Shown here: positions 1-13,462 of the stretch, in pieces
Position numbering within the stretch: the first letter of the stretch is position 1
Layout: the number at the start of each line of letters is the position of its first letter
Notes under the pieces: model-generated
The model's database searches: none
What the model saw: only the letters and a program-made list of their open reading frames with translations
Told to the model about the DNA's origin: nothing
Made by a program: the position numbers and the translations under genes
Source of the DNA: Leptodontidium sp. MPI-SDFR-AT-0119
Lineage: Eukaryota > Ascomycota > Leotiomycetes > Helotiales > Leptodontidiaceae
Assembly (NCBI GenBank): GCA_020726505.1
Contig: JAHLEZ010000011.1
Location: forward strand, 186,001 to 250,000
Length of the DNA: 64,000 nt
Direction of reading: 5' to 3'

Positions 1-19
1 AGCTTATAACTGGATGTAG

Positions 20-193
20 GACTCCGAGCTGAGGTTGGAGTTGAGGATTGTTGGTCTGGCTATGGGATGGGCCGGCAGCTGTTCCACGCACGTCCTGTAT
101 CCATACATGCAGGATGCGAATATCTCGCACCCGGCTAGCGTGCAGCACGGTGCATCTGAGATCGTACGATTCTATGCCGCTAGGCTGGGGTAA
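20..193 (+). CDS. Possible last exon of an unknown gene (5' part outside window)
   Basis: A frame open from base 20 to a TAA at 191-193 encodes 57 residues ending in HGASEIVRFYAARLG. It is preceded by TAG at 17-19, which can serve as an intron acceptor after a TTATAAC branch-like sequence, so this would be the 3' exon of a plus-strand gene lying mostly outside the window. I do not recognise the family. The support is only the open frame and a plausible acceptor; chance is not excluded. Confidence 0.3.
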   Translation, partial: DSELRLELRIVGLAMGWAGSCSTHVLYPYMQDANISHPASVQHGASEIVRFYAARLG

Positions 194-3100
194 ATAACCT
201 GGTCTGGAAGGAATTGAGGGATGGGTTCAGGGGGGTCATGGCTGAGATCTTCGCACGCGAGGCTAATGCTAGGTTTGGAGATCTTATCTGATATTGGAGT
301 ATTTTTTGACCGTAAATTTACTCGATTTTGTGTTGAGGGGGGTTAAGAGCTGCAGGAGAAGTCCCATCCTTTCCTTTCTAGATCTCCCTTCGTATTTGCA
401 ACTTTTTGCCAATAATAGTATAGAGCAGTATGAATATGGCCCGAGGATTGCCGTACATTGACAAGAAGTTGGTGAGTTGGTGAGTTAGTGTACTGGAAAA
501 CCAACATTTCGGAGGAATCGACGGATGCCACAGCCGGTTCGAATCGACAAAGTCATCCATCTATCTACTTCGAAGTAGCCAAGTCATCCAGCTACTCCGT
601 ACAGGGGACAGCAAACGTTAAATGGTTGAGCCAATTAAAGCGCAAGATCTAATATCCCGACTCGATGATTGGTCTGTACAAGCACATAGCCCCACCGCAT
701 CTGGTGACATTTAACATTTACCATGGCCTGTAGGTAGTAGCCATAAATCTCCGTCCTAGCTCACTTTCCAAGAAAGGGGAGTGGAGGGCAGGGGGGGAAC
801 GTGACCGAGCGGAACGGGAAGACCAACAGAAAAACAGAGTTTGGGCCAAAAAAGCCCGATCGAACTACCCATCTCGGTGGAAAGTTAATCGGCACCTACT
901 TGACTTACTGCGATACTCCGCTGGCCGTGGGCAGCCAGTGGGACCCCCGTACGAGTGCCAACGATTTGGAGGTCCTGATCAGACGTCTGATCGCGGACTC
1001 GTTTAGGTGTTGTTATCCAGTCAGTGCCTGGGCTTTGGAATAATATAATTGATGTGAAACTGTTGCTCCGATGCGATGTCGATTTTGACGTTGACACTGA
1101 CATGAGAGTTGCAGTGCTTGGATCTGTTTTGTCTTGAATGTTCGATGGTTGATGCTTGTAGATTGATGATGCGGAGGAGATGAGATGAATTTTCCCCTTA
1201 GTTCTGAATCTTGATGGATAGACTTCGCTGTCTCGACTATCTGTCAGTTAGGCTAAAGACTATTTGTTTAGTGTGATGGCTAGTGTTACTAGTGAAATGT
1301 TAAATGAGACGACTTTCTTGATGCTCAATTCACGCTCAACTGCTTTCTGAATGGCTCAAGGTGATGCTGTAGCCAACGAAACATGTCAACAATAAATTAT
1401 GAATCCCCAAAAACTTATGTACCTCATCTCGACTTAACATTAAAAGAATCGGCGATCTGATCTCATCTCCAAATCACAGCATCGCCAACACAACCCACGG
1501 ATAACCTCCACGGAAACAATCTCTTGAAGAGGAATCCTGCGCCGTTGTATAGTGAGATCTCGCGCTCGGAGTGGATATCATGATCTGGATGGATCTGAAG
1601 TCGTACGACTTCAAGCGGGGGGGCTAGATCGTAAATTACCGTAGGGTTCTTTGGCGAGGTACGATGGTAAGGGGATACAGATGGATACAGTTAGCTGTTT
1701 TCAAGATCTTGGCTTGCGGGTATGATGTGAACGCCACCGAACGTGAACGCCAACGTGGACCCGTTGTGGAGTGGAGTAGGAAGGTGGAGTTTGATTGTTT
1801 TTTGATCGAATTGGATTGGATTGGATTGTGAAGGGGGAAGGGAGAACAGGGTCGATCCTTGGATATCGCGTGCTGTGGTGGGCGAACCTGAGCCTCTGAC
1901 AGCTGCGGGTGGGCGGTCGAGACGACGGCTGGCTACTTTGTTGTGTTGCGCTGTTATGCTCAGTTGGTGGGGTTAACAACTTGACAGTTGACGATTGACA
2001 ACTGGGTTTGAAATAATTGTTGACTTTTATTTATTTATTGATTTGTTTGTTAGTTGTTCGTGTATGGTTATAACGCTGCTCATTCCACAGAAGAAGAAGC
2101 GGCTTTGCTGGAATTCAATATTCACCACACGGAGAAATAATGCATTAACGGACGCGTGGATGGATGGATAGATGCGGCACTCCTCTCTTGTCCTCTCCAT
2201 TCCAGCCCAATCCAATCCATTGCATAACCATACCTACCATGCCAACCCCTTCCGTCCTGACTGACAGCGGGAGACCGCAGAGCCTTGTACTCTGCACGGT
2301 TGAATGGGCGTCGCGTTTCCATTTCAGGCGCTGTGATTTGATGGCCAGGCTGCTTTGTGAGCCTTGTTATGCATAAGGGCTCGGGGACATGCATTTCTCG
2401 ATCTTGGTGTAACGGTTCATTGAGGACGAGATCCTGCGGCTTTACTGGCTAGGTATTGCTCCTAGTCCAGGTGGTATATTTGCGTTTGGTCACTCTGTAC
2501 GGAGTATGCCAGAGACTGCTGCGTCGGCCGACAGCTAAACAACTACCATCCATCCATAGTACGGAGGTACAGTAAGAATAAAGCATAATCCAAACAATCC
2601 CATTATCCCCTCCCAGCAGACCAAGACCCAGGGACGGGAAGCGCAGAGAATGAGCATGAGAAGGAGCTTTGAGTGCGCAGACGAGTGAGAGATCTCGATC
2701 ACAGAGAACGGGTCGCTTGTATTATGTTCCCGACCCGAGATATGCAGTGCGATGCGATGTGATGTGATGCGATGTACGGGTGCAGTGCTGTCAGATTGGA
2801 ATTGGACGTGGAATGGTGGGTGCTTACTTGCATTATCTACGGAACCGCTATGTCTTGTCATCTCACCCCAGGGACGAACGGTAATGGATGGATGGATACG
2901 GATATAAGCCAATGAGGGAGGGGAGCTCGTACGTGTATTATTGTGCGGGGGAGGTGGAAATATTATAGTTTTTATTCACATTTACTTACGTTTACGTTTA
3001 TTTACGCCTCCTCCATACTCGCTGTGAAAAGCGAATATCCGTAGCCTAGGGAGGGGTGGACTCTAGCTCGATGGGAATTTATGGCTGTAAACAGGTGAGT

Positions 3101-6100
3101 GAGCCCAGGGCAGCAGCGGCGGCGGCGCTAGAATGCGAGGCGATGATCAGGATGTGAGGTCGCTAGCGAAAGAAGTAAGTTTCGACAAAGACCGTTGAGC
3201 CGTTGGGGCGTTGAGGTAAGTGATATATCACATTCTTCCCTTCCCCTCCCTTTCTAGATGAACCTAATTTTTACCTAATTCCTGTACGGGACCCGTGCCG
3301 GTATTGCAATGTTTGATGGGGATCTTCTTTGAGGTTACATTCGGGGCGGAGTTTTTAAACAAAAGCGATGGCAGGGTAGGGGAGGGGATTGGGAATCCGG
3401 ATTCGGCTGAATTTTGTAGTGGGGGGAAGGGGGGTGTGGGAAAACTTGGGAAACGCGTTGAAACGAAACGAAACGGAACGAGTCGAGAAGATCCGAGATG
3501 CCCTGGCGTGTCCAGAAGGGAGGGGGAGGGGAGGGGAGACGATGTGACCCTACCTACTCTCTTGGGATTCGATCGATTGATTGGGAAGTGATGGGAAGAT
3601 CTGAGATGGGACAGTCAATTAATGTGCATACTGTATGCAAGCTGTGTGGGCCGGTGGTGGGGTCACAACTCTGGAGTTCAGAGATGTTGAGACTTCGAGG
3701 TTTTTTGACAGTGGAGAGGAGTTTTAGTGGGGAAGGATATGTTTGTGTTTGGGTGTTCGGTAGGCAGATAGGGAGGGAAGACCAGAGTGCTGGTTATGAA
3801 GTAAATAGGTAATTAGGAGAGGGGAGATGTTGGTAGCGGTCTTGTACGGTATTCTACTGTATTGTATTACGGTAGTATTTATGGCGTTGGTCACTTGCCT
3901 ATGAGAGTCATAAGAGATCGGGTGGTTATGCAAAGTCCCAGGGAGCTGGTCTGCGACACAATACAGCACCAACACAACACCCAGAGGTTTCCGTATAATG
4001 TGACGAGAGGACTGACGAGCCATCGTAGCCTAGAACTTACTTCCTTACCGATGGACGTTACATTCAATTCGGGTTTTCCTGACACTTCTCGAAATGGGTT
4101 TCGTACCTGGAGTGAGTACTGTAAGCAGCGATCTCCCAAACCGTATAAATTTACCCCATAAGGAATCTAGCTAGAACCAAACCACGGTACTCCGTAATTC
4201 TCATTTCGTCCTTTTAATTCGAGAAAACCAAATCCTCCTCGTATGGAGCACACTTCTAGCTTCGATCTTCGAAAGGCTAACCATGAGGTGAAGCCCCCGT
4301 TGCCGTGGCGTTTCCTATTCCTATTCCGTATCCATCGATGACCATATGCGTATGCGCCACGTCTTAATCGAGATGTTATTTCCCTTCTTTTTTCTTTACT
4401 TTTTTCGAATTTTCTTGTCATTTTCCCTTTCTTGTTCTAGATGGGATAGGAGGGGGTGTGAGAGAGGGAAGGATTGGACGGGTCGTGGAGTAGTGGAATG
4501 GTGTGGGAGGCAGGGGGTGGGTGGGGGAAGGATCTGGCGAGGTTTTATCTGTTTGGGAGGGAGGGTTGGATGGAGGGTTGTTGGTTTTGGGGGGGATGGA
4601 GACGAGATATGTATGGTAGGGAGAGGATAGAGTTGGAGAGAGAGATGTTAAGATATTAGGACAAGTTGTGAATCTTTACTTTGGGCTCTTATTCGTACGG
4701 AAGGAGATACAGCGAGATGTAGCAGTAGCAAGATGCTGATGTAGATGCAGATATCTGCAGATGTACAGTAGTGGGGTACAAAGTGGATTGTGCTGGTACG
4801 TACGGTATGGGGTACAGCATCGTGGCTCGCTGCTGTGTGTCGTTAACTTGGTCATGCTTACTGTTTACCACCTACCTACCTACTAGCGGGTCTGGAGTAT
4901 GGATTGTCTAGAGCTATTTGCGCCAGTTAACCGTACAGACTGACTGACTGCTGTGTTATGGATTATGTTGTGCCTTGCTAGGTTGGGTTGACATTGCACG
5001 ACTGACTAGACGACTGACTAGGCCGCTGTCGTGATACTCGAGCTAGCATGTAGAAACAAGGAGTCGATGGCTGGTTTTGACGAGGGAAGGGTGGCTATTC
5101 GTCCACCTACTCTTGGGAGATGGTAAATTACCGTATGCATGCGCGAGCGTGAGATCTGAGGAGGTGAGGTATGCGAAGGTAGATGCAAGTGATGATGATG
5201 TTGCTGTGGCTGACTGGCCTCGTGATGAGGCGAGCGGAGGTTAGTTGGGAAGTGAGGATTCAGGGGGTATAGCAGGACGTAAAGGAGAGGGTGAGTTTCT
5301 TGCAGGTTTGCTTGGACTTTACAAATCTGGGTCTTGGTTGGTGCTGGTGCTGGTAAAGTTACTGCGTGTTGAGGTTTGGAGGAGTGAAGTGGTGGGAAAA
5401 GGAGAGAGTTTACAGGGCTTGTGAGTTCGTTGGGCTGGTGCGAACGGTTTCCATTTGCATGGCATGGGTTGAAGTGTAAGATGAGTGAGTTTTGCAGATC
5501 AGATAGACAAAGAGAGAGAGGAATGGACAGATACGGTAGATGGATAGGCAAGATTGTGTTTTGTGACTACTTTTTCCCACACCACCCCACAGACAGACCC
5601 AACTCAAGTACAGATCTCCGTGGAATCAAGATAAGGAGGACAGAGCATTTATTGTCAGGGTGAGAATAACCGAAGATCTCGCTCGGAAAGATACTCGACT
5701 AGTATTATCGAGATCTGGACAGACCTTGACAGAGGGATAAAGTGAGATCTAAAGTGATAGTTCATGTACCTCGTACAGGTACGTACATCATACTTTCGGC
5801 ACTTATTTGGAAGGAAGGAATGTGTAGTACCCAAGTACAGGATCTGATAGAGGTGGTGTTTGATGAACGGGGAGAAAAGGATGGAGATGCTGATGCAGAT
5901 ACGGAACTCGGACAAGTTACAGGATTGACAGGGAAGTAGATTGATTGATTGATCGATCGATCGATTGATTCACTGATTGATTGATAAAGGATAGACTGGA
6001 TTGATTGATGTTTCTCGCAACGGGCAAGCAGGGGCAGGTAGTGTAGGGAATGGTGTGGGTTGAAGAAGACAAAACAAGACAAGACAAGACAAGACCAAGA

Positions 6101-9100
6101 CGGAGAGGAGAAGGGAAGACAGAGCGGACAAGAGGAGGATGGAGATCGCGTATTGACTTTGGAAGTGAGATCGTTTGAAGGGTAGGCGGGAGGTACCGAT
6201 GGCTGTGACTAGGTCTAGGTAAATATCAGGGGTGATGTTTCTTGTTTTTTGTTTTTGTTTTTGTTTGGGAAGGGGGGCATGTGTTGAAACTCGGTACTTG
6301 TAAATTGATTCCTTCCTTCACTCACAGCCGTTGAGGTCCAGCCGTTGAAGTCAATAAGCTTCGAGCCTCTAGTCTCCCTTCGCTTGAAACAAAACGTCAC
6401 TCAACTTCCTAATGGCTCGTGGCTCGTGCCCCGGGTAACACAATCGAACACCGAAAAGAGTTAGTAAAGCGAGATGCACAAAAAAAGAAAAGAGAGAAAG
6501 ACATATCTATTTCCCGATTGAGTTTAATCTGGTGGAAAAACAAGGGTTTGGGGTCCATGTGCACAGGGAGTCTAGCTGGAAGTGGTTTAAAGCTGAGCCT
6601 TTCGTCCCTCCCCGCCAGCAGCCTAAGGAAATAGGGCACGATCTATCATCTCGATCGTCCTTCTGGGCGCTCTGCTGGGCCCTAGTTTGGGACTCGTGTA
6701 CTATGCCCTTTCTTGGTTAGGAGGGACCCTGGACCGGCCAGTTGATGTCACCCGCGTGTCGAAGGGAGAAATGATGTTCGCGTTCGCGTGGGAAGGGAAG
6801 GGAAGGGAAGATCTGGATGTTCGTATCTGCATCTGTAGGGCTAATTATTGGGTTTAGTTGTTGTTTTTATTTTTGTTTTTCTTTTGCCTCGGTTCGGTTC
6901 GACTCGATTCGGTGTTGTGTTCGATAGACAATCTGATAGCTTCTTCTTCTCGTCTCCAACTCAGACTTGTATGGAGCTGTAAAACAATTCAATTGTCTTG
7001 GTCTTCCAGTCACGCTTCACATCCTCGACCGCAACGCAACGCCCAAGCTTCCTACACCCCTGGTATTAAATACTTCGTATCCCTGCGACACCCAACCCTT
7101 CCAATCCTTCCATCTCTTCGGAAAAAGCTCAGTGCATCCCCTGCCCTGCCCTGGTGTGCGATCACCACACCCACACACACACCCATTCCCCTCTATCCCC
7201 TGCTATGTTTCTCGACCCTTGCTATCGAATCTCTGGAAGAGATTCCACGCTGCACTTCCTAATCGGGATGAAGTTCGATGAGACAGGACAGGTTAGGATG
7301 GGATAGGATAGGATAGAAAGGCGCGGCGCCGGCTTCATCGTGATGAGTGAGATCAGATCTGGAGAGCTATTCTATGTAGTGTAGGCTAGGTTGAGGTAGG
7401 TTAGGCTGGCTTTGAATTGTTTTTAAGATGGATGGTGGGTTATTCGTGTGTTGGTTTGAAGAGGAGAGGGGAGTGAGGTACTGATTATCATATACTGGAA
7501 TGGCTTTACTTGAGCATTGGTAAGTAGAAAGGGGTAGGTAGGGAAGTGAAAAGAAAGAGACAACTGGAATGTATAGAAGTTTGATAGCACGCACCGTTGA
7601 GAGGGATAATACTGTTTTGAAGTTGTGCTCTTTTTCCATACATACATGCATACATACATACATACATACATACAGGCAGGAGTCAAGTCAAGTCAACTCA
7701 ACAAACAGAGTAGGTGTGAGATGTGGTTTCAATAAGCAGACCACTTTTACGGCACTGCACTGTAACGTTGGATTTCGTTTCATTCTTCTTAATCCTATGC
7801 TGCTGCCCTGTCTTCTCTGCTCTGCTCTGTTCTGTTCATACAGGGCAAAGCAGGGCATCACGGCTTCAGTTCAGGGTCTCTGTCGCTGTCACTGTCGCTG
7901 TCTCGAGCTGTGAGCTTGGCCTTGCGATCCCACCCACCCTACCTGACTTGACCCCATCTCAATCGAACCGTCCACTTCTCTTCTCTTCCGCTGGTCTGTC
8001 TGTCTGCCCTTGCCCCTTGCTCATGTTCATGTTCATGTTCATGCCCACCCGCGCATGCTCCATCCATCCATGCCTGCATCGACCACCCATGCTCACCATT
8101 CATTACCCACACCCATCGCTCCCCCATCGCTCCCCACCGCAAGCCCACTGCTACCCTGGGTCATGCTGAACCCTGGCCATACATGGCATGCCCTGGCTGC
8201 TGTGCCCTGCACGCACGCACACACGCACGCATCTCGCAGGAAAGAGAGTTCAAGCCCGCCCTTCCCATCCCATCCCATCCCATCCCATCGGCCAGGACCA
8301 ACAACCTTGCTCCTTTCCCCATCAGTCGTAGTCCCTGCCAGCCAGCCTGCCAGCCCGCCCGCCCGTCAAGCAGCAGCTCGTGCGAACCCATCTATCTACT
8401 CTGTATCATACCTCCCTACAGTACCTACCTACCTATACCTACTTTAGATACTTTAGACATCTTACGGCTGCTCCAGCTTCAGCTCCGGCTTGCTTCGTGA
8501 TCCAACTGCAGTCCACCAAGCAGCGCGCACGCACGCACGCACTATCTATCTATCTACACCACTACCACTCCCTACCCACCGGCTCGCGCCATCCGCACCT
8601 GTCACATACTCACAGACCAAATACCTACCTACTAACTAGCGTACAGTACAGTACATACATACAATACTATTGTCTGTCTGTCTGTCTGTCAGATATCTCG
8701 CCTTGTCTTGTCTTTTGACCGCCCAAACTCTAATTACCGCCTCCCTTTCCCTGTCTGTTCTGCACAGCGATCGGTCGGTCCGGTCTGGTCTGGTCAGGTT
8801 CTGCCCTGCTTCACTCCACTCTTCACCTCGGCCGGCTTCCCTCCCCCAGATCCAGATCCAGAGTCAGATCCACCCACATCCACTGCATCCATACCCACCA
8901 CATCACGCACACACAGGCCACACACAGGGAGGAGAGAGTGTCCGCAGACAGAAGAAAGGGAAAGGAACCGAAGAACGACAGACATTACCACACTCGCTCA
9001 CTACCTACCTACCTACCTACCTACTACCTACCTACCTACTGTACCTCATACATCAGAGGCGCTGCTGCTGTTTCTCACTGACCTAAACAAAACTATTTCC

Positions 9101-10061
9101 TTCGATCCTTCGCTTCCAACCCAACTTCTCCAACAAGAGATCCCCGATCTATACCCGCCTGCCCGCCCTCGAGCCATCCTCCGTCCCAAGGACAGTCAGT
9201 TCCCGTATAATTACGAATTCCACGCCGCATCACCTGCATCTACATCAGCATCTTGCATCCAATCCCGTGGTGTCTTCCATCCCAGTCAGAAGTCTCAACC
9301 TTCAATCCTCGCCACTCCCCTTCATCTCCCCTCTTCCACATTTTCGGCGTCGCCATCACATCTTTAAGACACCAACCGCGACCAATACCTTGAGACAACC
9401 TCAACATTGCTCCGAATCGAATCGAAGATCTCCTGCACTCCCGTATATGCAAAACACCCAGTAGGTGATCGCGGGAAGCAACCTTAGCGAATCGAGCGCC
9501 TCATCTCTGGATCTGATCTGATCTTATTCGCAACCCATTGTGCCGCCCAGCTGGCGCGCAGGAGCAGCAGCAGGAGCAGCAGCAGAACGAACAGAAGGAG
9601 AAGCACAACGCCACAATCATACATATTTTTAGGGGTTGTGTCTTGGATAGCAAAAACAAGCCAGAGAGAGTCGAGCAAATCCAACAACTATCCCGTGGGC
9701 ACGCTCATCCTGCTTTTGCTTCTTTGGTTGACTTGACGATCAATCACAACCGATTCGAATATTTCGGCACTCCTCCATCTCATCTGCCTCTGTGACGCCT
9801 CGAAGGTCCAGCTGCCCAGTTCATACTTTATAACCGCTGCGCATTCCTGTCCAGTCCAGTCAGAACACACCCACCCACACCTCGCTCACGGAGCACACAC
9901 TCCGATACTCGAGCTGAGGGGCCACTTGCAGATGTTTGGGTGAACTGTGTTACGGGAACACGCCTCGGGAACGGCAGCAGCAGCACGATATTGCCTGCCG
10001 CACACGCACGTTTCCCGAACCTCTTAACTGAGGATCCATCTTCCCTTCTCCAGATCTTGTA
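194..10061. other. Gene-free region of about 9.9 kb upstream of nsdD
   Basis: I find no convincing gene here. Open frames are short or low-complexity products of strongly strand-biased DNA. The plus strand is purine-rich at about 2.9-6.2 kb and pyrimidine-rich at about 6.9-9.5 kb; the pyrimidine-rich part ends at the nsdD start and looks like a fungal promoter plus long 5' leader. Microsatellites include an ATTG/ATCG tract (about 5940-5990), CATA units (about 7638-7675), CCCAT units (about 8265-8290) and CTAC units (about 9000-9042). Long upstream regions are common for master developmental regulators, and a long nsdD leader is known in Aspergillus. The transcription start cannot be placed from sequence. 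Confidence 0.6.
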
Positions 10062-11694
10062 ATGGACAAATTGGACGGAAGCACCAGACAAAGGTAAGTC
10101 TGCCCTTTCCTCCCCGCTATTACTGACGATGTTTGCGCCATGTCTAACTTTTAACCTGCAGTGGCATACACTCGATCATTAATCGCGAGAAAGTCGAATA
10201 CAACAACGATCGCCCGTACTCTACAACTTCTACAATGGCTGCGACAGCGGTAGTCAGTCCTACCTCAATGTATTCGCAACCTCCTCCGCCATATTCCTGG
10301 GGTGGGCCTGGTCCTTCAGTCTCAGGCTTGATCTCCCCTCCAGAATCTCGACGAACTTCAGACAACAAGACAGAACCCCCACCACCAATACAAACCTCAC
10401 AGCCACATCGCCAATCCCTCCCTTCAATACACGAAGCTCTCAGCAGCGGGCCCAAACCAAGTTTATTTACATCTCCAATTTCTGCCTCGGGGCAACATCC
10501 TCAGCAATTACCATACGGGCAACAAGGGCCGCAAATACCTCGATCATACCCCCCACCAGAGCATTCACAATACCAAACACAACCCGCTCCTTCGCAAGCA
10601 AGGCAGCCCTCTCCACCTCAACCAGCCTATCCACAATCAGTTCCATTCTCCCGACCTGAGCAAGGCCCAAATACTTTCTCGGAGATTCCAAGACATCCAT
10701 CGTTAACAGCTCTTCAAACAGCCCCAGCTCCCCATAACCCATACGCTCCTCGATTCGAGCCAGCAAGATATGAGCAAGATCCAAGAGCTCAAGAGCGGGC
10801 TCCCAATGGATATCAACACCCCCCTCCTCCGCAACCTCCCTACAATTATGGGCCGCCTGGGCCTGGTCCCATGCCACCAGCAGGTCCCCAACCAATATTC
10901 AATCAACCACGTTACCCACCTCAAAATTCTCGTGATATGAAAGAACCTTGGGGTACCAGAGAGGAAAAGCCCGCCGATCAGTTTAGACAAGGGTTGAAGA
11001 GACATTTAGAGGTGTGGGATTTTGAGAACAGCTTGGCCCAGGTATGTTATAACTTTCTCGTGGGGTAGGCATCAACAATTGACGTTTTCAGATCAACAAC
11101 AGCAGTTCGGCAATCCAAATATGGTCAGCACGCTACAATGCCATTGCTCAAGAACAGCAGCAATCCGTTAACACCATCCCGGACAGAATGCCGACTATGG
11201 AATCAGTGGATGATATGATCCGTCACAATGAAGCCATGGCTCGCGACCTTCAAGAGATGAAAGCTATGATCTACGAGCAGGCCCAACATACCGCTCATCA
11301 ACGCATGCGTGAGCAAGGTGGTCGAGGTCCAGGCGACTACGATGATGATGGCATGTATGATGACATGAAGAGCCACGGGGGTTATGGATCGGAAAGCAAG
11401 AAGCGTCGAGGGGTAGGTCCGAAATATCTTTCTCAATGCAAACCATTGAACCCCGTACAATGCTGACCTGATTTTTCACAGAGAGCCGCACCCCCAGGCC
11501 GCTGCCATAGCTGCAATCGAGCGGAAACACCAGAATGGAGACGAGGTCCGGATGGAGCCAGGACGTTGTGTAATGCCTGTGGATTACATTATGCGAAGCT
11601 AACGAGGAAGAATACCATGAAGAATTCGCAGGGTTCGAATGGGGGTCAGTTGAGGCCTTTGAGCAAGGATGGACTTTCGCCGAGGCCGATGTGA
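10062..11694 (+). CDS. nsdD: NsdD-type GATA transcription factor (orthologue of Ltf1/Nsd1)
   Basis: Four exons: 10062-10093, 10162-11041, 11092-11412 and 11482-11694, giving 481 aa. Introns of 68, 50 and 69 nt have good donors (GTAAGT, GTATGT, GTAGGT). The N-terminal 270 residues are rich in Pro, Gln and Ser. The C-terminus carries one GATA zinc finger, Cys419-X2-Cys422-X18-Cys441-X2-Cys444, with the cores ETPEWRRGPDGARTLCNAC and GLHYAKLTRK that typify NsdD. The 18-residue loop separates it from the 17-residue AreA-type fingers. NsdD acts in the nucleus to control sexual development, repress conidiation and, in Botrytis (Ltf1), shape light responses. ATG at 10062 was chosen because exon 1 splices in frame; a second in-frame ATG at 10235 (Met36) could give a shorter form. 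Confidence 0.93.
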
Positions 11695-12018
11695 AGACCT
11701 TGACATGAGGACGAGAAGAGAACATGAAAGAAGAGAAGAAGAATTTGTACATGTATACCCAGCCGCCAATCCCCGCCCTATCATGGGATATTTCGGATTT
11801 GGTGGCCAACAGTCGACGAGAAGAATAGGTGGAGAAGAGAAGATTTAATAACGGATTTGGCCTAGCTGCAGAAGAAGAAACAAGAGAGGAGAGGCAGGCC
11901 ATTCGCCTATCAGGGTGTAAGAAAACATTTTCGGCGGCGACACATTTTTTCTTTCTCGGTATAACAATATCATCAACCCCTATCAGGGGGTCGCGAGCAT
12001 ACGACGGGCGGCATTTTG

Positions 12019-12042
12019 GCATGCATGCATGCATGCATGCAT
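12019..12042. repeat. (GCAT)n microsatellite, self-complementary
   Basis: About six tandem GCAT units. Because each unit is part of a palindrome, the tract is fully self-complementary and could form a hairpin in the nsdD 3' flank or 3' UTR. Confidence 0.85.
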
Positions 12043-12631
12043 CTTTGGGAATTTTCTGGCGTTTGGGAATGGGATGGACAAGAAGACCGGATTTGAGGGA
12101 TCAGACATATATACAAATGGTTTCGGTTTTCGGCTTCGGTATGTGGCTTAGGGAACGGCTGTGATAAGGTGGGATTTTCAAAGAATTGACTTTTAGGTGG
12201 GGTGAATTGGTGGGGTTTATAGGAGGGGAGAATTGGGTGGCTTTTGCATGTTGTGGAGTTCATTGCTTTGTGCACAGGGATTTATATCACCAGGGACTCT
12301 TTGGAGATCTCTCGGGCTTGGGATGGCGAGAGGAGGATTTATAGATGGGGGATGAATTGGTGGAGGAGGGATGGCTTTGTGTGTTTGATTTTGGCTGGGA
12401 GAATTTTTCTCCATGAGATGATGGATGGATTAATGCGTGGGGAAATTTTAGGAACATGGAAGCTTGTCTGTTTTTCTAACAGAAGAGAAGCTTCTTTGAA
12501 GCTATTCAGAGCATTACATGGGGAAGGGGAAAGGAGAAAGAGAAGAGAAAACTCCACAACCCCGGAGCCTTTGAGCTCTAATTATGAGAAGAAAGAAGAA
12601 ACCTTGTAGGGTAGGGAAAAGATACCTTGGT

Positions 12632-12647
12632 GGGGGGGGGGGGGGGG
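12632..12647 (+). repeat. Poly-G run of 16
   Basis: Sixteen consecutive G residues directly followed by (TGAG)-type units. Mononucleotide tract of unknown role; its length is uncertain for technical reasons. Confidence 0.85.
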
Positions 12648-13426
12648 TGAGTGAGTGAGCGAAGAGAAAAGCCGAAGAAATAAATAAGTTCTGCTTATCA
12701 AAATCCGCCAAAAAAAAATTCAAAATTCAAAAATTCAAAAGTTCAAATAAACAATTTTAATTTTGATCTCCGCTTCCTCCTACTGTATTGGTATATGCAA
12801 TCATCATCCCACCTTTCTCACCCTCCACCCCCCCAAACACACTTCTTATTTTATTCTCTCGTTTCTCACTTTGCATTTTTCTCTTCATTATCCTGTCCCT
12901 GTATCTGTATGTATTATGTGTATGTATGTAAAGCGAACGTAAGATGAACCTCGGAACCTTCGCTTCGTTTTCTTATACACTAGCACCAACCACACCCACA
13001 CCTCACCCTCGTCCAAAAAAAAAAAATTTCTCGAGCTTATTTTATTGTTTGTGTGTGTGTGTGTGTGTGGGTATGTATGTAGGTGTTGCGATGACGGAGA
13101 TTGAGCTGGGAGGGGGTTGGATGGAGGTAAGGGGAGGGGAAGTAAGGGGGATTTTCTATGTACATGAGTGTACATGGACGAGCTGGCTGGGGATTTGAGA
13201 TTAGGATTTAGGGGATTGGGATTGGCTGGGGGGGATCAGATGAGTTGAGAGGGGAGGGGATGAGATGAGGTCTGGGGTGTTAAATAGAAATGGGGGAGAA
13301 ATGAAGAAGAATGGGAAAGGGGGTTAATAGTGGCTCGTGGCTCGTGGGTACAGTACAAAGTATCATGTATTGGTTGATTCATTGGTTGGTTGGTTGGTGT
13401 TTTGTTCACGAAAGTTACTTCTTTTA

Positions 13427-13462
13427 CCCCCCCCCCCCCCCCTTTTTTTTTTTTCCCCCCCC
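13427..13462. repeat. Homopyrimidine tract C16-T12-C8
   Basis: Thirty-six consecutive pyrimidines with mirror-like C-T-C layout, followed by more CT. Such homopurine/homopyrimidine DNA can form triplex structures in vitro; any role here is unknown. The run length is also prone to sequencing and assembly error. Confidence 0.85.

Noticed and set aside
528..545. tRNA T-loop-like GGTTCGAATC
   Set aside because: No acceptor, D or anticodon stem can be folded around it. I found no tRNA or rRNA gene in the window.
5018..5551. 177-codon minus-strand frame
   Set aside because: Same reason: the minus strand is pyrimidine-rich here and the product is a Ser/Pro/His/Leu-rich string without domain.
7638..9042. 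CRISPR-like or satellite arrays
   Set aside because: The repeats are 4-5 bp microsatellites without unique spacers; this is a eukaryotic genome.
8708..9367. 219-codon open frame before nsdD
   Set aside because: It lies in pyrimidine-rich DNA with tandem CTAC and CCCAT units that lacks stop codons by composition; the product is low-complexity and no domain is present. More likely leader or promoter sequence.
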